A DNA stretch of 64,000 bases from a virus. Position numbers and translations under genes: made by a program. Location of the stretch: positions 1 through 64,000 of IMG/VR virus record IMGVR_UViG_3300021365_000005; one strand, 5' to 3'. Below the pieces are notes generated by a model, which was given only the letters and a program-made list of their open reading frames with translations, was not told the origin of the DNA and searched no databases. This document shows, piece after piece, positions 33,859 through 43,433 of this stretch (positions are counted from its first letter, which is position 1; each line of letters opens with the position of its first letter).

Positions 33859-35913
33859 TTATACGTGGAAGTAAATTTCTCCAGCGCTATCAACTCTCAT
33901 GTTTCCATCTACATTTGCTTTTACTGATTCTGCACCATCGGCTGAGCCTGAAAATACCCCTACAAAGTGGACTTTGGTTGCTCCTAGGTTTGTGGTGAGT
34001 TCAGGTGAGCCGCCAGCATAACCCATACCAAAACGGCCTTTATTTCCTATTCCACTATCATACATTAAAGTGTTACTTTGTGTCGGGTCTTGACCAAAGG
34101 TTATACCAAAGTCAAAGGTGTTAAGCTCTGCTCCTTTTCCCATAAGAAAACAACTATCAGAAATTATTAAGTTTTCAGATTTAAATATAGTAACATTTTC
34201 TGCATCGGAAATATTTAGATTTCCTGGTATGGTGATAACGTCGTTTACACTAGTTCCAAAAGCCAAAGTATTACTTTCAAAAGGCCCTGCAAGTAATAGT
34301 GCTACGGAATCTTCTTCTGTTCCTTTTGAAAGTCCTCCATTGGCGAAACTTAAAAATTGGTCATCGGCTCCTACGGCAGAAGCTGTCCAGTCTGTGTTAT
34401 TGACATTAACCCCTCCGGCAATATCTTCGATAGTAATAGCAGGTGTGGTTGTTGCATTTGTAAGTGTTAGGAATAGCCCATCTATAGTTGAACCACCTTC
34501 TAATGGAGCTACTGACATTGATGTTACCGTACCTGTAGTAGCCGAATAGTTTGGTAGGCCTTCTACAACTTTAGTTTTTAATGCACCTAGAGAGTGTTCG
34601 TAAAGCAGACCAGAAGTGGTCGCATTTGGATAATGGTGCTCGTACATTAAAGTATCGTTAGTTGCAAAAGATTCTGAAGGGATATGCGTGTGGCGGGATA
34701 TTATACTACCGGTAAATCTAGAACCTGATATAGAGGTATTTGCATAAGCTGGGGCATTAAAGGACCCTGAAACGATCATAACAGAGATCACACCAGAATC
34801 TTTAATTTTTATACCATCGGCATCTAATCCTAGACCTGAAGTGCGTCCTGCATCTTCCCAAAGCTGTAGCGCCATTGTTGCAGGAGCTTGGAAATTAAAG
34901 TGTTGGAAGCCAGAGCCAGTGTTGAATCCCGTGGACATTGTTAATGCCCCGAAAGCAACCTGTGAAGCGGCTATACCCGTTAGGCCTGAACCAGTACCTG
35001 TGAATGATGCTGCTAGGAATCCTTGTGAAGCCGTAAAGTCTGTAGTGAAACTATGAGAAGCGGTAGCATGTGCTCCCATAACAACTGAACTAGTTGTCTG
35101 TGATGTCACAAACTCGTTAAAGTCCGTTCCGTTGTAGTAAAATGTTCCGTCGACACCTAGGTCCCCGAAATTACTAGAGCCGGAAGCAATCAACGTAGAA
35201 GCTGTTAAATATGATACCTGTAATCCTCCAAATGGTCCTGTATGAGTATGGTCCCCAGCATTTACAGCACCTACCTGAAAAGGGTTAGTAAGAGGATTGG
35301 TGGTCTGTATATCAATATGATTGCTTCCAATATCAATATTGAAATTACCATTAATACTACCAGCTTCGTTTGACCCTGCGTCATCAGAACCAAGAGCCCC
35401 CACCGAAGTCCATGCTTGAGCGTTGCTCGATGAAACATCTCCTTGTCTATTGGTTGCAGTTAAATCACTATATGCAATGTCACCAACACCGGTGCCATTT
35501 GTGAGCTCGGTGTTGGTATAGTTTGTTGAATGGATTACTTGGCCAGGAACATCGCTTCCCCATGCATAGTGAACTTCTGTGGTGTTGGTTGTTGTTGAAG
35601 ACCCACTATAGTGAGGAATACTGTCGTGATCTAGAGTGCCTTCATTAATACTCATAGTAAAGGCTGTGGCACCTTCTTCTTCTGTGCTTAAAGAAAGTCC
35701 TGTTGCAACATCGTACGTGGTGTTGATCCCGCCTAGATCTGATTGGGTGATAGGAAGGAAATTTCCAGCAGCGTCATGAACTAATACTTTATCTTCTATA
35801 GCCCCGCCGTTTGAAGCTAGAGGGGTTACTTGTAGTTCCCCTGTAGGAATTGTTAGTTGAGTTAACTCCGCGGAGCCTGATTCAACTATTACTTTTTTCC
35901 ATGTACTTGGCAT
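33859..35913 (-). CDS. Large WKK-tag tail fibre/adhesin protein
   Basis: 684 residues. The tag MPSTWKKVIVESGSAELTQL is followed by Ser/Thr/Gly-rich beta sequence with repeated T(A/G)S units typical of trimeric fibres. TYDVATGLSLS and VHYAWGSDVPG are repeated in form in the 35942 protein, and the two share end segments (LNISDAENVTIF and GIGNKGRFGMGYAGG). Probably a tail fibre or head fibre with receptor-binding function; no enzymatic motif visible. Confidence 0.7.
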   Translation of the reverse strand: MPSTWKKVIVESGSAELTQLTIPTGELQVTPLASNGGAIEDKVLVHDAAGNFLPITQSDLGGINTTYDVATGLSLSTEEEGATAFTMSINEGTLDHDSIPHYSGSSTTTNTTEVHYAWGSDVPGQVIHSTNYTNTELTNGTGVGDIAYSDLTATNRQGDVSSSNAQAWTSVGALGSDDAGSNEAGSINGNFNIDIGSNHIDIQTTNPLTNPFQVGAVNAGDHTHTGPFGGLQVSYLTASTLIASGSSNFGDLGVDGTFYYNGTDFNEFVTSQTTSSVVMGAHATASHSFTTDFTASQGFLAASFTGTGSGLTGIAASQVAFGALTMSTGFNTGSGFQHFNFQAPATMALQLWEDAGRTSGLGLDADGIKIKDSGVISVMIVSGSFNAPAYANTSISGSRFTGSIISRHTHIPSESFATNDTLMYEHHYPNATTSGLLYEHSLGALKTKVVEGLPNYSATTGTVTSMSVAPLEGGSTIDGLFLTLTNATTTPAITIEDIAGGVNVNNTDWTASAVGADDQFLSFANGGLSKGTEEDSVALLLAGPFESNTLAFGTSVNDVITIPGNLNISDAENVTIFKSENLIISDSCFLMGKGAELNTFDFGITFGQDPTQSNTLMYDSGIGNKGRFGMGYAGGSPELTTNLGATKVHFVGVFSGSADGAESVKANVDGNMRVDSAGEIYFHV

Positions 35914-35941
35914 TTATTTTCTCTCCATTACTGCTTTTGAT

Positions 35942-37777
35942 CTATGCGTAGATATACATATTACCACCTGAATGTCTGATGTTTCCTATCTGATCTGCCT
36001 TAGCGTTCGTTGCTTCTGCCTCTGATCCATTTATTACAGCAGCAAAGTGATAGTCGGCTGCAACATCTTGAGGAGTTTCAGAATTCCAAATGTCAATATC
36101 ATTATTATAGTTGACCCCAAATCTACCATTACTTCCACTATAGTTGGTTTCCCATACTAGCATATTACCTTGCGATGCCGCTTCTCCAAATTGAATTCCC
36201 ACGTCTGTTGTAGTGGACCCAGATCCAATCAATATAAACTTATCTTTGATTTCTAGGTTTGTAGAAGCTATTGATGTTAGGGTTCCTTCTACAATTAGAT
36301 CACCTGCAATTGTAATAGTGTCTGAGGCATCTCCAAAGGTGAGGTTTCCAAGGTTGGCATTTAATAAAGCCCCGGCTGCAGCAGCTGGTGTGGTTTGACC
36401 TGTTCCACCGTGGTCTATAGCAAGAGCTGCGCCTGACCAATTATCATCGTTTATTTGAACCGCACCACCAAGAGTAATTACCGGGGTATTGCCTCCACTG
36501 CTTTCAAGGGATAGACCTGAGACGTTTGAGTCTGCTGTGACAGCCGTTACCGTTCCCACTTCTGTTGTGAAGTCTAGAGAACTACTTATAAAGCTAGTTA
36601 TATCAGCAAGGGTTGTGGACTTGATAGTAGCAGTGTCTGCGTCTTGGATTAGGAATTTATTTGTTGAATTAAGTGAATTAGCAGCAACATTGTCAAGCGC
36701 AGATATAAAACTCGGTGCTAAGTGTTCAGATAGAATAGCCCCAACACCAATTTTATCATTAGTAACTGCTCCGGGAGCTATTTGACTAGTTCCTACTCCA
36801 TCATCTTTAATTCTAATACCTGCACTACCTAGCTGAAGAGTGTTTCCATTTAAGTCAACAGTAAATGTCCTATCGCCAGAACCATCATAGGAATTAGCGC
36901 TAATACCATGACCATCATGAAGAGTTCCCAATCCAGAAATACCCGATCCTGGGATTCCCGTTAAGTTGGATCCATCACCTGTGAATGTCGAAGCAGAAAC
37001 TCCACCGCTTGCTGTTACACTTCCTGAAAAATAGTGGCTATCGCCTTCGTTATTTCCCCAAACTGTGGATCCTGTAATAACCCCAGCTGCAGCGTTCTCA
37101 AATGTGTATGCATTAAATGTAAGACTTCCGTCTACTGCAAGGGATCCTGTTATGGTTGCGTTTGAAGCGGAAATCCCCGTTGTTGCAGTAATCGTACCAG
37201 CTATTTCGGAATTCCCTGCAAGGAGTATATTCTCAGTGACGAGCACTGAAGCAGACACGACTGATGCAGAAACTATACCCGTTGTTGTGATATCACCAAA
37301 TCCTGAGACTATTGATCCTCCAGATAAAGCCCCTACAGAAGTTACATGTGTTTGAGCTGCATCAAGATTAATTGTGGTTCCATCAATCGTAACTCCGGTG
37401 CCTCCTGTGTAGGTCGTATCCGAGTAGTTAGATTCATGAATATTAGAAGAAGTAGTTGCTGCCCAATTAACGTGTTGATCTTCAAAATAGCCTGAAAGCT
37501 GGGAGTGAGTTATTTCTGCTGGTACTACGGAGAATGTGTTGTTTGAACCTGCATCTTGAAGTCCATCTCCGGGTACGTATGTGGTATTAGTACCAGCAAC
37601 CGAGCTTTGTGCAATAGATCTTAAGTTTCCACTACCATCAATTGTTACTACACGATCACCAGTGCTTCCAGGAGTCCCTGCTGTTATTGCGGTTCCTAGA
37701 TTTACCCCGACACTAGCTGTGACTGATGCTAGAGTTGCGTCGCTGCCGCTTAATATAATTTTTTTCCAAATTGCCAT
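35942..37777 (-). CDS. Large WKK-tag tail fibre/adhesin protein
   Basis: 611 residues beginning MAIWKKIILSGSDATLASVT. Long stretches alternate Ser/Ala/Thr/Val (ISASNATITGSLAVDGSLTF), as in fibre shafts, and the end holds a short conserved block (SNGRFGVNYNNDIDIW) that matches the 33859 protein. Both likely descend from one gene. It is downstream of the 37799 structural gene with a 21-nt gap. Confidence 0.7.
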   Translation of the reverse strand: MAIWKKIILSGSDATLASVTASVGVNLGTAITAGTPGSTGDRVVTIDGSGNLRSIAQSSVAGTNTTYVPGDGLQDAGSNNTFSVVPAEITHSQLSGYFEDQHVNWAATTSSNIHESNYSDTTYTGGTGVTIDGTTINLDAAQTHVTSVGALSGGSIVSGFGDITTTGIVSASVVSASVLVTENILLAGNSEIAGTITATTGISASNATITGSLAVDGSLTFNAYTFENAAAGVITGSTVWGNNEGDSHYFSGSVTASGGVSASTFTGDGSNLTGIPGSGISGLGTLHDGHGISANSYDGSGDRTFTVDLNGNTLQLGSAGIRIKDDGVGTSQIAPGAVTNDKIGVGAILSEHLAPSFISALDNVAANSLNSTNKFLIQDADTATIKSTTLADITSFISSSLDFTTEVGTVTAVTADSNVSGLSLESSGGNTPVITLGGAVQINDDNWSGAALAIDHGGTGQTTPAAAAGALLNANLGNLTFGDASDTITIAGDLIVEGTLTSIASTNLEIKDKFILIGSGSTTTDVGIQFGEAASQGNMLVWETNYSGSNGRFGVNYNNDIDIWNSETPQDVAADYHFAAVINGSEAEATNAKADQIGNIRHSGGNMYIYA

Positions 37778-37798
37778 GTTGTTTACTCGTTATAGATT

Positions 37799-38980
37799 CT
37801 AATATGTTGTTGCGTTAAACCTAGGGGTTCTTTCAGCTATTGAGGTATCCATCGGGATTGCGTAGCCTGAACTAGTTCCACTTGCCGAAGGAAATACATA
37901 TATTCCTGGTAAAGCTGGAGTTGCTAGGGTAACGTCTCCGAAGATATGGGATCCTGAATTTGGTCCAAATCCCTTCCAAAATTCAAAAGGGGCTGTGGCC
38001 TGAGATCCTGATACGAAATATATGGTTCCTCCAGATCCAGTAGCTCCTGACATAGATACATCTGATATTGCATACGTTCTAAGAAATGATTGTGACGCTA
38101 CTACGGATCCTGTTGGAAAGTGAAGAATATTTGTTTTTGGAGCAAAGTCATATGCTTCATCCGGTCCATCACCTAAAGCCTTAAGAAATCCAGTGTGCGT
38201 GACAAAATCTTTATAGTAAGGTTGTGCAGTATAAGAACCAGATCCCCAGTTAGTTCCAATAACCGAGGCTGTTGTTGAACTTGATGATCCATAAGGAGTC
38301 CAAATAGATGAACTTGCATATGTTTCAGAGCTATATTCAGATCCTGTAAAACTATGGAAAGCTATGCTTCTTGATGGGAAAGATCCTGCAAAACTCATTG
38401 TTTCCATTGGAAGGGTAAACTCAACAATAGTTGTGTTTCCAGCAATACTACCACCTCCTGCTTTGAGTATGATGTTTGTTGCGTTTGTGGATGTGTTGTA
38501 AATTGAAAGTAAGTTTGTTTGACCATCTCCTATAAATGCTACAGGAACTTCCCAACTAGCTGTTGCTGGAGCAGATGCCGTGGAAGATCCAGTATAAGAA
38601 CTAGAATCTATTTGCACGATAAGAGCAGGAAAATTTACAGCATTAAATGATGTACTTATTTGACTTTTAGCTGCAGAAGATAATGAACTAGAATTAAGAA
38701 AATTCGTCATATCTACTTTAAATCTATCCCTTTCCATTGCAGTATATGATAGGCCACTTCCAGTGTCGTAGATATAATATCCATCAGGATAGTCTGGGGC
38801 GGTTACAATAGAATCCCTATTGAAAAACCCAGTTGAGTTTTTAGATGCCTTAGCACCTTGCTGAAGGGTTAGAGGTAGCCTGTGTTTTGGTCTAAACTCA
38901 AGAGCGTTTGTAGAGTCACCTACTGATGCAGATAACTGTGCCCATGTTTTCATTTCCCACTTATTTTTGTATAATGACAT
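37799..38980 (-). CDS. Structural protein in fibre cluster
   Basis: 393 residues, rich in Ser, Thr and Gly, with many aromatic residues. The N-terminus MSLYKNKWEMKTWAQLSASV is only loosely like the tag. Short GSxxS motifs and ATASWEVPVAFIG suggest a beta-structured virion protein. No family recognised. A GATATTTATA box followed by AAAAGGA precedes the gene. Confidence 0.6.
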   Translation of the reverse strand: MSLYKNKWEMKTWAQLSASVGDSTNALEFRPKHRLPLTLQQGAKASKNSTGFFNRDSIVTAPDYPDGYYIYDTGSGLSYTAMERDRFKVDMTNFLNSSSLSSAAKSQISTSFNAVNFPALIVQIDSSSYTGSSTASAPATASWEVPVAFIGDGQTNLLSIYNTSTNATNIILKAGGGSIAGNTTIVEFTLPMETMSFAGSFPSRSIAFHSFTGSEYSSETYASSSIWTPYGSSSSTTASVIGTNWGSGSYTAQPYYKDFVTHTGFLKALGDGPDEAYDFAPKTNILHFPTGSVVASQSFLRTYAISDVSMSGATGSGGTIYFVSGSQATAPFEFWKGFGPNSGSHIFGDVTLATPALPGIYVFPSASGTSSGYAIPMDTSIAERTPRFNATTY

Positions 38981-38998
38981 TGGTTTTAAATCCTTTTA

Positions 38999-39008
38999 TA
39001 TAAATATC
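38999..39008 (-). promoter_or_regulatory. GATATTTATA box before 37799-38980
   Basis: Coding strand GATATTTATA overlaps the last bases of the 39007 gene and is followed by TAAAAGGA. Confidence 0.5.
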
Positions 39009-39627
39009 AGTTGCCAAGGTAAAAGTCCCCGGAGGCACTATAGAACATACCACCAGTAACTGGGGTAGGAGTTGTGTCGAATTGGCCTAATATTGTTACC
39101 CCCTGGAGGTTTATTACAAATTTAGTGTCTTCAGAGTTATGAGCTCTAACTACAAATAAGTCATTTACCCCATCTCCCTGAATGCTTACTTTTGAACTAG
39201 TAACTAAAGGAGCAAATAATGATTCAGAAAGATGTAGTTCGTGCTGAGGGTTTATAATGTGTAGTCCTACATTATCACCAACAACTGTGAATGGATTCCC
39301 AATTATATTACCAAATGCAGGGTTGGCTATAGCAGCAGGAAAAGCCATATTGTCTGTAACGGTTACTGCAGTAGAGTCTGCAATTGTTATAGCAACTTGG
39401 TTTGGCGAATCAACTGCGACTTGAACTTGAACGGTTGTTGCAGGCTCTGTTGATATGTTTTCAACGACTGGGGAAGTTGTTATGGTACCACCCTCTAATA
39501 CACTAACAGCAGAACTTATTGATATAGTGCCACCTGCTAAAATATCATTAATATCTAGACTATATACAGCAATGTCGGAAACACTTATCGATTCTGAATC
39601 GTCATGTATTTCAACCGATTGTAGCAA
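39007..39627 (-). CDS. Virion protein, TTG start or read-through partner of the gene upstream
   Basis: 206 residues. The first available start is TTG at 39627, since no ATG occurs before residue 93; it lies in the same frame as the gene upstream, separated only by TAA CTA. Content: acidic N-terminus (IHDDSESISVSDIAVYSLD), beta-rich middle, and GMFYSASGDFYLGN at the end, a typical fibre tip. Probably a fibre-associated protein. Whether it is initiated at TTG or made by stop read-through cannot be decided here. Confidence 0.55.
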   Translation of the reverse strand: MLQSVEIHDDSESISVSDIAVYSLDINDILAGGTISISSAVSVLEGGTITTSPVVENISTEPATTVQVQVAVDSPNQVAITIADSTAVTVTDNMAFPAAIANPAFGNIIGNPFTVVGDNVGLHIINPQHELHLSESLFAPLVTSSKVSIQGDGVNDLFVVRAHNSEDTKFVINLQGVTILGQFDTTPTPVTGGMFYSASGDFYLGN

Positions 39628-39630
39628 TAG

Positions 39631-40002
39631 TTATCTCGTAACTTCTGGAGATAACTTTATCGAGCCTTGTAGTAATCTAGTTACTGTTGAAGAAGCAGGA
39701 TCTTCTATTTCAATATCATAAACTGCTGAATCAAATGTGTAGTTCTTTGTAACAGATGCTTCAATTCTAAGCTGTATAGTACCACTAGCTGTGGAATTGG
39801 TAGTAGCTAGTATAGTCATGCCACTTCCAGTTTCAAATGACCCTCCAACCACAGGAGCAGCATCTGTTATAGCATCTCGTATATGCATTCGTACTAAATA
39901 GCCATTTAGATCTACAACATTAGCACTTGAATCTTTATATGTGAATTGCTTTACTACTGTTGTTCCTTGTTCTATGGTAAAATTATAAATGCCGGCTGCC
40001 AT
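39631..40002 (-). CDS. Small virion protein, Ig-like candidate
   Basis: 123 residues, beta-rich throughout (IYNFTIEQGTTVVKQFTYKD, GTIQLRIEASV, YDIEIEDP). Looks like a single immunoglobulin-like or carbohydrate-binding domain common in phage structural proteins. TAGGAG precedes the ATG. The stop TAA is followed in frame by CTA TTG of the next gene. Confidence 0.6.
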   Translation of the reverse strand: MAAGIYNFTIEQGTTVVKQFTYKDSSANVVDLNGYLVRMHIRDAITDAAPVVGGSFETGSGMTILATTNSTASGTIQLRIEASVTKNYTFDSAVYDIEIEDPASSTVTRLLQGSIKLSPEVTR

Positions 40003-40034
40003 GTGGGTCTCCTAAACGTGATTGTACTTCCATA

Positions 40035-40044
40035 TATAAATATA
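40035..40044 (-). promoter_or_regulatory. TATATTTATA box before 39631-40002
   Basis: Coding strand TATATTTATA about 33 nt before the ATG, downstream of phoH. Confidence 0.5.
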
Positions 40045-40067
40045 CAAAAAAGTACTAAATGAATACA

Positions 40068-40748
40068 CTATAAAACTTTACCAGGTCTATCTTCATAAGC
40101 CTGAAGTATAAGTTTTAGTATTGGGTGTCTGTGATTTTCTAATAACTCGATGGTGTGTAGTCCAGCTACAGTTTTAATTGATTGCAAAAACTTTAACCCA
40201 GACTCTCCTGTAGACTTTAGATCTATTTGATCTGAATCTCCGCAAAACAACATTTTAGATCCTTTACCTATTCTTTGAAGAATCATTAAGGTTTGTTCAT
40301 GGGTCAAGTTTTGGGCCTCATCTACAATTATTACAGAATTTGTAAAAGTACGGCCTCTCATATAAGATACAGGAACTATTTCAATTTGTCTATTACTTAT
40401 CATAGCGTCTATACGCTCGCGCCTAAGTAGCTGATACATGTTTCCATATACAGGTGCTACCCATGGATCCATTTTGTCATCAATACCTCCTGGTAGATAT
40501 CCCAGATCTTCTTTAGATATTGTAGGCCTTGTGATTATTATTTTTTCAACATGTTTATCTAAGGCTAGGTTTAGTGCTATTTGACATGCTAATAAGGTTT
40601 TTCCAGATCCTGCATTTCCTAGTACGATTGACACATCATTTTCTAAGATTATAGACTTTGCTTTTTTTTGCTCTGGGTTTAGAGATAATAAAAACCTATA
40701 TCCTTTTTTATTATTTTTAGGCTTAACTTTTGAAAAACTTGTAGACAT
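40068..40748 (-). CDS. phoH: PhoH-like P-loop ATPase
   Basis: 226 residues with Walker A GNAGSGKT near residue 44, TRPTISKEDLGYLPG, Walker B IIVDEAQN and the PhoH-specific GDSDQIDLK. PhoH proteins are ATPases, often viewed as RNA-associated, widely carried by marine phages; their phage role is not settled. It has AAGGAG and its own GATATTTATA box after the capsid terminator. Confidence 0.92.
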   Translation of the reverse strand: MSTSFSKVKPKNNKKGYRFLLSLNPEQKKAKSIILENDVSIVLGNAGSGKTLLACQIALNLALDKHVEKIIITRPTISKEDLGYLPGGIDDKMDPWVAPVYGNMYQLLRRERIDAMISNRQIEIVPVSYMRGRTFTNSVIIVDEAQNLTHEQTLMILQRIGKGSKMLFCGDSDQIDLKSTGESGLKFLQSIKTVAGLHTIELLENHRHPILKLILQAYEDRPGKVL

Positions 40749-40768
40749 TAAGATCTCCTTTTCTTTAC

Positions 40769-40778
40769 TATAAATATC
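40769..40778 (-). promoter_or_regulatory. GATATTTATA box before phoH
   Basis: Coding strand GATATTTATA just past the capsid gene terminator, 21 nt before the phoH ATG. Confidence 0.55.
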
Positions 40779-40784
40779 TCACAC

Positions 40785-40816
40785 AAAAAAAGAGACTCAA
40801 ATTAATGAGCCTCTTT
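40785..40816 (-). terminator. Intrinsic terminator after major capsid gene
   Basis: Minus strand AGAGGCTCA pairs with TGAGTCTCT (one G-T) around TTAATT, followed by a T-run. Starts about 25 nt past the gp23 stop. Confidence 0.85.
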
Positions 40817-40840
40817 CGTAGAATTATACTAAACTTAAAC

Positions 40841-42349
40841 TTAAAGGATGTTTGAAACTGTTAGCTTAGCGTAGAAGTCTTTACGAACTACTTTCTTAGC
40901 ATAACGTGTCATTACACCTTTACGTGGAGTAAAGTTGTTTGGATCATAAACCAATGGAGTCATGATTAGTGGGATATATGGAGCGTAAACCGCACCTGTT
41001 TCAAGGAATTGATTTCCTCGGAATCCTATAATCATATCTGCAGAGTTCCAATATGGATTCTTGTAAACCTTATAACGGTTTGCAAAGTTTCCAATTTTTT
41101 CTACACCTGCTGCAAATCCATCTGTATTTCCATCTGTATCTACTGCGAAACTAGGAATAGTTTCAAGAACAGTAGCAACATCAGGAGAACAAACGATAAA
41201 GTTTGCACCACCACGCATTGTCGCTCTGTGGATCTTATTAGATAGCTTTTGGATTTCATATCCAATAGTAGCATTGTGTGTACCTAACGTGTAAGCCCAA
41301 GGACCTGAAGACGTTTGATATCCCTTAGCAGAAGCATTTGTTGGATCACCGACCCAAGTGCCGCTAAAGCCAGCAGAAGAGTGTAGCATTTCAAGGATCT
41401 CTAGATCGATTTCCATTGCAATGTACTCAGATAACATTGAAGTTAATTCTGCTTCAGCATCAATTGAGTGATACGCATTTAAATCTTGTGCAAACTCTGG
41501 AGTCCATACAACTTTTAACTTACGTGTCTTAGCAACTAAAGCCTCTGACTCTAGAGAAACCTCTAGTTCTGGAATATTTAGTTGAGCTTCCTCAAGTTCA
41601 TTTCCAACAGTGTGCTGGGCCTCGAAATCACCACGAAGACCAGCTGCAGTAGATACATCACCATTCTGTTCAAGTTGGTGATAGTGTACTGTTACAACGT
41701 CAGTTGCACCAGGCATACCACTGAATGTTACCTCACCGGTTGCTTGATCAAAAGAAGTAGCAGCGTATTCAGTAGATCCTGATACAGCGTATGCTGAAAG
41801 ACCCATGTCTAAATCTGCCTTTGTAAAGCCACCTGCATTAAGCTTGGTTCCCTTAGCAGCTAGAGTAACTGAAGCAGTTGATTGGGGAGCTCGCATAGAG
41901 TAAGCAGAACGACCAGGACCAGGATAAAGACCTTTTGTAAAGTCAGTTGTAGCTGCCTTTCCGTTTGATCCGAATATTGACTGTGTGTTGTCTACTGGGA
42001 ATTTATCATTACCATATTTGAAATCCAACCAGAAAACTAGACCTGAAGGTAAGTTCATTGGTTGTACCGATACGAAATCTTTTGCTGAGATTTCTGCAAA
42101 GATACGTCTTACTAGGGGAAGAGCTACGCCATTCCACTCATCATTAGCTGTTGCAGTGTTGTTTGCCTCAGAGATAAGTTGTTTAGCTTGGTTTTCCAAA
42201 AGAATAGCAGTGTTATGTTTATCATATTCACCACCAAGTCCTTCTAAAAGTCCAGTCTTTTCCCATTTAGTAACGTAGCCTTGTGTTTCATTGCGTTGTG
42301 TCGCAAATGCTGCCTTAGAATCTTGCAGCAAGTTTGAAATATTTGACAT
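40841..42349 (-). CDS. 23: Major capsid protein, gp23-like
   Basis: 502 residues (T4 gp23 has 521); forms hexamers of the head. MNLPSGLVFWLDFKYG and VVWTPEFAQDLNAYH (with K before it) and the C-terminal RYAKKVVRKDFYAKLTVSNIL are typical of gp23. Candidate gp21 cleavage sites with (L/I)xE are GLLE near residue 37 and QLISE|ANNT near residue 61, near the T4 position (about 65). TAGGAG precedes the start; no separate box, so it is probably co-transcribed with gp22. Confidence 0.97.
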   Translation of the reverse strand: MSNISNLLQDSKAAFATQRNETQGYVTKWEKTGLLEGLGGEYDKHNTAILLENQAKQLISEANNTATANDEWNGVALPLVRRIFAEISAKDFVSVQPMNLPSGLVFWLDFKYGNDKFPVDNTQSIFGSNGKAATTDFTKGLYPGPGRSAYSMRAPQSTASVTLAAKGTKLNAGGFTKADLDMGLSAYAVSGSTEYAATSFDQATGEVTFSGMPGATDVVTVHYHQLEQNGDVSTAAGLRGDFEAQHTVGNELEEAQLNIPELEVSLESEALVAKTRKLKVVWTPEFAQDLNAYHSIDAEAELTSMLSEYIAMEIDLEILEMLHSSAGFSGTWVGDPTNASAKGYQTSSGPWAYTLGTHNATIGYEIQKLSNKIHRATMRGGANFIVCSPDVATVLETIPSFAVDTDGNTDGFAAGVEKIGNFANRYKVYKNPYWNSADMIIGFRGNQFLETGAVYAPYIPLIMTPLVYDPNNFTPRKGVMTRYAKKVVRKDFYAKLTVSNIL

Positions 42350-42370
42350 TATTGTCTCCTAAATTTTAAA

Positions 42371-43282
42371 TTAAATTAAACCGGCAAGCTTACGCATGCG
42401 GTCTGAAAAGTTGTTTGATTCTACAATCACCGATTTGTTTGGTGCAGTAGATTTTGTAGATTTTGAAGCTAAGCCTTCAGTCATTGAAGATTTAGTTCCG
42501 CCTTTGCCTACGATTGATTCAGCAAGTGTTGAATAGACCAACTTAACTTCGCGAACTGATGCTGCTCTATCGAACGTTTCAATTACACGTAGCTTTTGTG
42601 ATTCATTCAAGTTATTAGCTCTGAAAAGTTTATTAGAAAATAGTAGCTTAGCATTTAGTAAGTTAACCTCATTGATCTTAGATCTTAGGAACTTAATAGT
42701 AGCATAAGCTTCTTCTAAATCAGATTCACCAACGACTTCTTTATCGTCTTCAGCTTCTTCATCTTCTTCTCTTAGTGCATTAATAACTTCTTCGAGGTCG
42801 AATTCTTCATCGTCCTCTGTTGCATCTTCTGTTACAGGCTCTTCTTCTTCAGCAGCGGCGTCTTCAGCGACAGGGACTTCGTCCTCATCTGTTTCAGTTC
42901 CGGCTTCTAGTTCACGAAGGATAGCTTCTAACTCGAGGTCATCTTCAGATTGTTCACCTTCAGCTTCTGCTGCAACTTCTGCATCATCTTCTTCAGGGGC
43001 CATTTCTGCGTCTTCGTCATACATACCTTCAACCTCTGTATCTTCTTCATCTGCTGTGAGTTCTGCAACGGGATCAGTTTCTTCTTCAGAATCCATTGCC
43101 ATTTCAGCAGTGGGAACTTCTTCTTCTTCTTCGTCTTCGTACTCTTCACGAATTTTAGTAGATAACATAGACTGGAGTTTGGGCGTAAACGCTTCTTCTA
43201 AAGCTAATTTTGCATTTGCAATTGCAGTCTGACGGACTGCCTTAGCATCAGCTATAGCTTCTTTTAATAGGTCTTTTGACAT
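42371..43282 (-). CDS. 22: Prohead core scaffold, gp22-like
   Basis: 303 residues. N-terminus MSKDLLKEAIADAK, then an extended acidic block (residues about 45-195, dozens of D/E) and a basic helical C-terminal part (LRSKINEVNLLNAKLLFSNK, SFSDRMRKLAGLI-like end). T4 gp22 is likewise acidic and is degraded by gp21. It precedes gp23. The acidic block is larger than usual. AAGGAG supports the start. Confidence 0.9.
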   Translation of the reverse strand: MSKDLLKEAIADAKAVRQTAIANAKLALEEAFTPKLQSMLSTKIREEYEDEEEEEVPTAEMAMDSEEETDPVAELTADEEDTEVEGMYDEDAEMAPEEDDAEVAAEAEGEQSEDDLELEAILRELEAGTETDEDEVPVAEDAAAEEEEPVTEDATEDDEEFDLEEVINALREEDEEAEDDKEVVGESDLEEAYATIKFLRSKINEVNLLNAKLLFSNKLFRANNLNESQKLRVIETFDRAASVREVKLVYSTLAESIVGKGGTKSSMTEGLASKSTKSTAPNKSVIVESNNFSDRMRKLAGLI

Positions 43283-43328
43283 ATTATTCTCCTTATATTA
43301 TAATTAGGAAATAAGACTATTAGGAGTC

Positions 43329-43400
43329 TCAATAAAATTGTTTTGGATTGCATGTCTTGCCACATATTACGGATGGGGCATTTTTGCATGCTGGTTTCAT
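43329..43400 (-). CDS. Possible 23-residue Cys-containing peptide
   Basis: ATG at 43398-43400 reads MKPACKNAPSVICGKTCN then a short end and TGA. No Shine-Dalgarno. It fills the otherwise non-coding 43283-43493 gap with the bS21 terminator. Three Cys in 23 residues is unusual, but chance cannot be excluded. Confidence 0.2.
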   Translation of the reverse strand: MKPACKNAPSVICGKTCNPKQFY

Positions 43401-43433
43401 AATATAAGTATATATGAATTTATAAAAGCCCAC

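Noticed and set aside
42928-43149. Lys-rich frames inside the gp22 acidic block
   Set aside because: They are the other-frame echo of GAA/GAT-rich codons and lack ribosome-binding sites.
43329-43400. Cys-containing 23-residue peptide as a functional gene
   Set aside because: No ribosome-binding site and too short to judge; kept only as a low-confidence entry.
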